From: JBOHWJ01 sp050736615
Lineage (GTDB): Bacteria > Desulfobacterota > Binatia > Binatales > Binataceae
Length of the DNA stretch: 8,191 nucleotides
Reading direction: 5' to 3'
Assembly (NCBI GenBank): GCA_050736615.1
Contig: JBOHWL010000228.1
Span: 1-8,191, forward strand
The notes beneath the pieces were generated by a model. The model worked only from the letters and a program-made list of their open reading frames with translations. It had not been told where the DNA came from and did not search any database. Of the stretch, positions 6,326 through 8,191 are shown piece after piece. The stretch's first letter is position 1, and each line of letters starts with the position of its first letter. The translations under genes were made by a program, and so were the position numbers.

Positions 6326-7897
6326 ATGGCTAAGGGTAGAGGCGCAGCAAAAGGCGACGTTCACGAAGCAGAGGAAACGCAGGCCAATTTCCAACCGGCC
6401 GCCATCATCAGACCGCGTGGTTCCCACGCGCACCACGCACATAACGAACCGTCGGGCGGTAATATCAACGGCGCGCGGGGCAATGGCCAGGGCGCCGCGG
6501 CGGCTGCGCCCGGTACGATGGGCGCGCCGGAGGACCGCGCGCCAGCCGAGGAGCGAATTCCGGGAGAAGCACGCGCTACCAATGCCGGCGCCGCCGCACC
6601 GCCGCGTCATCATCATGGCGATCATCCAATTGTGGGCGAAGGCGGCGCGCTTAACCTGAAAGCGCTCAAAGGCGCGAAAATCACCGAATTGGCCCAGATC
6701 GCGCGCGATTACAACATCGACGGCGCGACCAATATGCGCAAGCAGGAGATGATTTTCTCAATCCTGCAGGCGCAGGCACAGCGCAATGGCTCGATCCTGG
6801 GCGAGGGCGTGCTGGAAATTTTGCCGGACGGGTTCGGCTTCCTGCGCGCGCCCGACTACAACTACCTGCCGGGCCCCGACGACATCTATATTTCGCCCAG
6901 CCAAATCCGCAAATTCAACCTGCGGACCGGCGACATCGTTGCCGGTCTGATTCGCCCGCCCAAGGAGGGCGAGCGTTATTTCGCTCTGCTCAAGGTTGAA
7001 TCGATCAACTACGAAGAGCCGGAAAAGGCCCGCGACAAGATTCTATTCGACAACCTGACGCCGCTTTATCCTGAGGAGCGGCTCAAGCTCGAATACGATC
7101 ACGAAGATTACACCACCCGCATTATCGACCTGATCGCGCCCATCGGAAAAGGCCAGCGCGGGCTGATCGTGGCGGCGCCGTTCACCGGCAAAACCATGAT
7201 GTTGCAGGCGATCGCCAAGGCGATCGCGCGCAATCACCCGGAAGTCATTCTGATTGTGTTGCTGGTCGATGAGCGGCCCGAGGAAGTCACCGATATGCTG
7301 CGCTCGGTGCAGGGCGAGGTGGTAAGTTCGACCTTCGACGAGCCCGCCACCCGCCACGTGCAGGTGGCCGAGATGGTGATCGAGAAGGCGCGCCGGCTGG
7401 TCGAACACGGCCGCGACGTCGTCATTCTGCTCGATTCGATTACGCGCTTGGCGCGCGCCTACAACACGGTGGTGCCGCCTTCGGGCAAGATCCTCTCGGG
7501 TGGGGTTGATTCCAACGCCCTGCACAAGCCCAAAAAATTCTTCGGCGCGGCGCGCAATACCGAGGACGGCGGCAGCCTGACGATTATCGCCACCGCGCTG
7601 GTCGATACCGGCAGCCGGATGGACGAGGTGATTTTCGAAGAATTCAAAGGCACCGGCAATCAGCAGATTTCACTGGACCGCCGCCTGTTGGAAAAGCGCA
7701 TCTTTCCGACCATCGATATTCAGCGCTCATCGACCCGCAAAGAGGAGTTGCTGCTGCCCCGCAGCACGCTTAACCGGGTCTGGATCCTGCGCAAGCTCTT
7801 GTCGCAGCTAAACGCGGTCGAAGCGATGGAGTTCCTGATCGACAAGATGCAGGGCAGCAAGACCAACGAGGAATTTCTCGAGTCGATGAACGCCTGA
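6326..7897 (+). CDS. rho: Transcription termination factor Rho with N-terminal low-complexity extension
   Basis: Rho is a hexameric RNA-dependent ATPase that loads on unstructured C-rich nascent RNA and releases it from RNA polymerase. Residues 1-108 form an extension rich in Ala, Gly, Arg, His, Pro and Asn, with His clusters near 34-39 and 95-97, and no counterpart in E. coli Rho. Residues 109-150 are the Rho N-terminal helical domain (LKGAKITELAQIARDYNI, NMRKQEMIF). Residues 155-230 are the OB-fold with DGFGFLR (Phe170, Phe172) for primary RNA binding. The ATPase core follows: P-loop AAPFTGKT (283-290, Lys289), DERPEE with catalytic Glu316, Walker B ILLDS (Asp370), the Q-loop region VVPPSGKILSGGVD and EEFKGTGN with the arginine-finger region after it. 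It ends at KTNEEFLESMNA. The core is about the E. coli length. The P-loop is odd: E. coli has PPKAGKT, but here Phe286 replaces the lysine. A structured leader precedes it and rpsB follows. Confidence 0.97.
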   Translation: MAKGRGAAKGDVHEAEETQANFQPAAIIRPRGSHAHHAHNEPSGGNINGARGNGQGAAAAAPGTMGAPEDRAPAEERIPGEARATNAGAAAPPRHHHGDHPIVGEGGALNLKALKGAKITELAQIARDYNIDGATNMRKQEMIFSILQAQAQRNGSILGEGVLEILPDGFGFLRAPDYNYLPGPDDIYISPSQIRKFNLRTGDIVAGLIRPPKEGERYFALLKVESINYEEPEKARDKILFDNLTPLYPEERLKLEYDHEDYTTRIIDLIAPIGKGQRGLIVAAPFTGKTMMLQAIAKAIARNHPEVILIVLLVDERPEEVTDMLRSVQGEVVSSTFDEPATRHVQVAEMVIEKARRLVEHGRDVVILLDSITRLARAYNTVVPPSGKILSGGVDSNALHKPKKFFGAARNTEDGGSLTIIATALVDTGSRMDEVIFEEFKGTGNQQISLDRRLLEKRIFPTIDIQRSSTRKEELLLPRSTLNRVWILRKLLSQLNAVEAMEFLIDKMQGSKTNEEFLESMNA

Positions 7898-7909
7898 GCA
7901 TGAATTTAT

Positions 7910-7937
7910 TTGGCAAATACGTTCCTTTGGATATATT
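7910..7937 (+). promoter_or_regulatory. Sigma-70-type promoter for rpsB
   Basis: TTGGCA (7910-7915; five of six bases match TTGACA) is followed by a 16-bp spacer and TATATT (7932-7937; five of six match TATAAT). It lies in a locally AT-rich patch just after the rho stop codon. Transcription would start near 7944 and give an rpsB leader of about 70 bases. No clear rho terminator was seen before it, so some read-through from rho is possible. Confidence 0.6.
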
Positions 7938-7973
7938 GCTTTGAAAAAAAGCCCGCAATTGATAAGCTGGACG

Positions 7974-7996
7974 GTTAGCGTCGCGGGACGGCTAAC
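7974..7996 (+). promoter_or_regulatory. Hairpin in the rpsB leader
   Basis: GTTAGCGTC (7974-7982) pairs with GAC plus GCTAAC (7987-7989 and 7991-7996), with one bulged G and a GCGG tetraloop. The stem ends just before GGGAG (7997-8001), the likely ribosome-binding site, and no T-run follows. Ribosomal protein S2 is known to repress its own mRNA through leader structures in several bacteria, so this could be such a site. I cannot match it to a described S2 leader class by eye. Confidence 0.45.
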
Positions 7997-8014
7997 GGGA
8001 GCTTTCTGAAAATT

Positions 8015-8191
8015 ATGACCGAAATCAGCATGAAGCAGTTGCTGGAGGCCGGCGTTCACTTCGGCCATCAGACCAGCCGCTGGAATCCGAAGATGAAACC
8101 GTACATCTTCGGCGCGCGCAACGGCATTTACATCATCGACCTGCAGCAAACCGTGAAAATGTTCCGCTCGACTTTCGACTTCGTGCGCGAC
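8015..8191 (+). CDS. rpsB: 30S ribosomal protein S2, 3' partial
   Basis: S2 is a late-assembling protein of the small ribosomal subunit, needed for S1 binding. Only the first 59 residues are in the window, with the frame open to the last base. They match the conserved S2 N-terminus: ISMKQLLEAGVHFGHQT, then RWNPKMKPYIFGARNGIYI and IDLQQTVKMF, which parallels E. coli S2 (VSMRDMLKAGVHFGHQT, WNPKMKPFIFGARN). ATG 8015 is the natural start by that alignment; GGGAG at 7997-8001 is a fair but rather distant ribosome-binding site. It has its own promoter-like sequence and leader hairpin downstream of rho. In most bacteria tsf (elongation factor Ts) follows rpsB, which can be expected beyond the window. 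Confidence 0.96.
   Translation, partial: MTEISMKQLLEAGVHFGHQTSRWNPKMKPYIFGARNGIYIIDLQQTVKMFRSTFDFVRD

Noticed and set aside
7244..7253. GTCATTCTGA-like matches inside rho as further repeat copies (also near 7421)
   Set aside because: They encode conserved residues of Rho (VILI and VVILL segments) and lack the GAGCG half and any hairpin, so they are chance matches.

Overview
The window comes from a GC-rich bacterial chromosome, and every gene in it lies on the + strand. The codon pattern is uniform, and there is no sign of phage, plasmid, transposase or CRISPR content. A three-part biotin carboxylase system, a B12-dependent mutase with its small subunit missing, a pyruvoyl-type arginine decarboxylase and a Rho factor with a long disordered N-terminus together suit a Gram-negative-type lineage such as a deltaproteobacterial, Binatota-like or Acidobacteriota-like group. 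The phylum cannot be fixed from this sequence alone.

Positions 2-5042 hold a propionate/methylmalonyl operon. It contains the carboxyltransferase (beta) subunit of propionyl-CoA carboxylase (5' truncated by the window), the biotin carboxylase subunit, a separate biotin carboxyl carrier protein and the large (catalytic, TIM-barrel) subunit of methylmalonyl-CoA mutase. Together they would convert propionyl-CoA to (S)-methylmalonyl-CoA and then, after epimerisation, to succinyl-CoA. The epimerase, the cobalamin-binding mutase subunit and the mutase chaperone GTPase are not in the window. The 169-bp gap between the biotin carboxylase and carrier genes holds a 114-bp palindromic element with perfect 26-bp inverted arms, starting at the base after the stop codon. 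A degenerate relative of its core sits downstream of the mutase gene.

Positions 5043-5452 are non-coding. Then comes a single gene for pyruvoyl-dependent arginine decarboxylase (5453-6016), which makes agmatine for polyamine synthesis. Its self-cleavage site reads Lys-Ser instead of the familiar Ser-Ser.

Positions 6017-6325 form a regulatory leader with a good sigma-70-type promoter and a small hairpin followed by a T-run. It precedes rho (6326-7897), which encodes a transcription termination factor with a 108-residue low-complexity N-terminal extension and an altered P-loop (phenylalanine in place of the usual lysine/arginine). A second good promoter and a leader hairpin precede the start of rpsB (ribosomal protein S2), which runs off the window end.

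Nothing here amounts to a new defence or mobile system. The points most worth a second look are the 114-bp palindromic element, the Rho P-loop and N-terminal extension, the Lys-Ser decarboxylase site, and the structured leaders of rho and rpsB.
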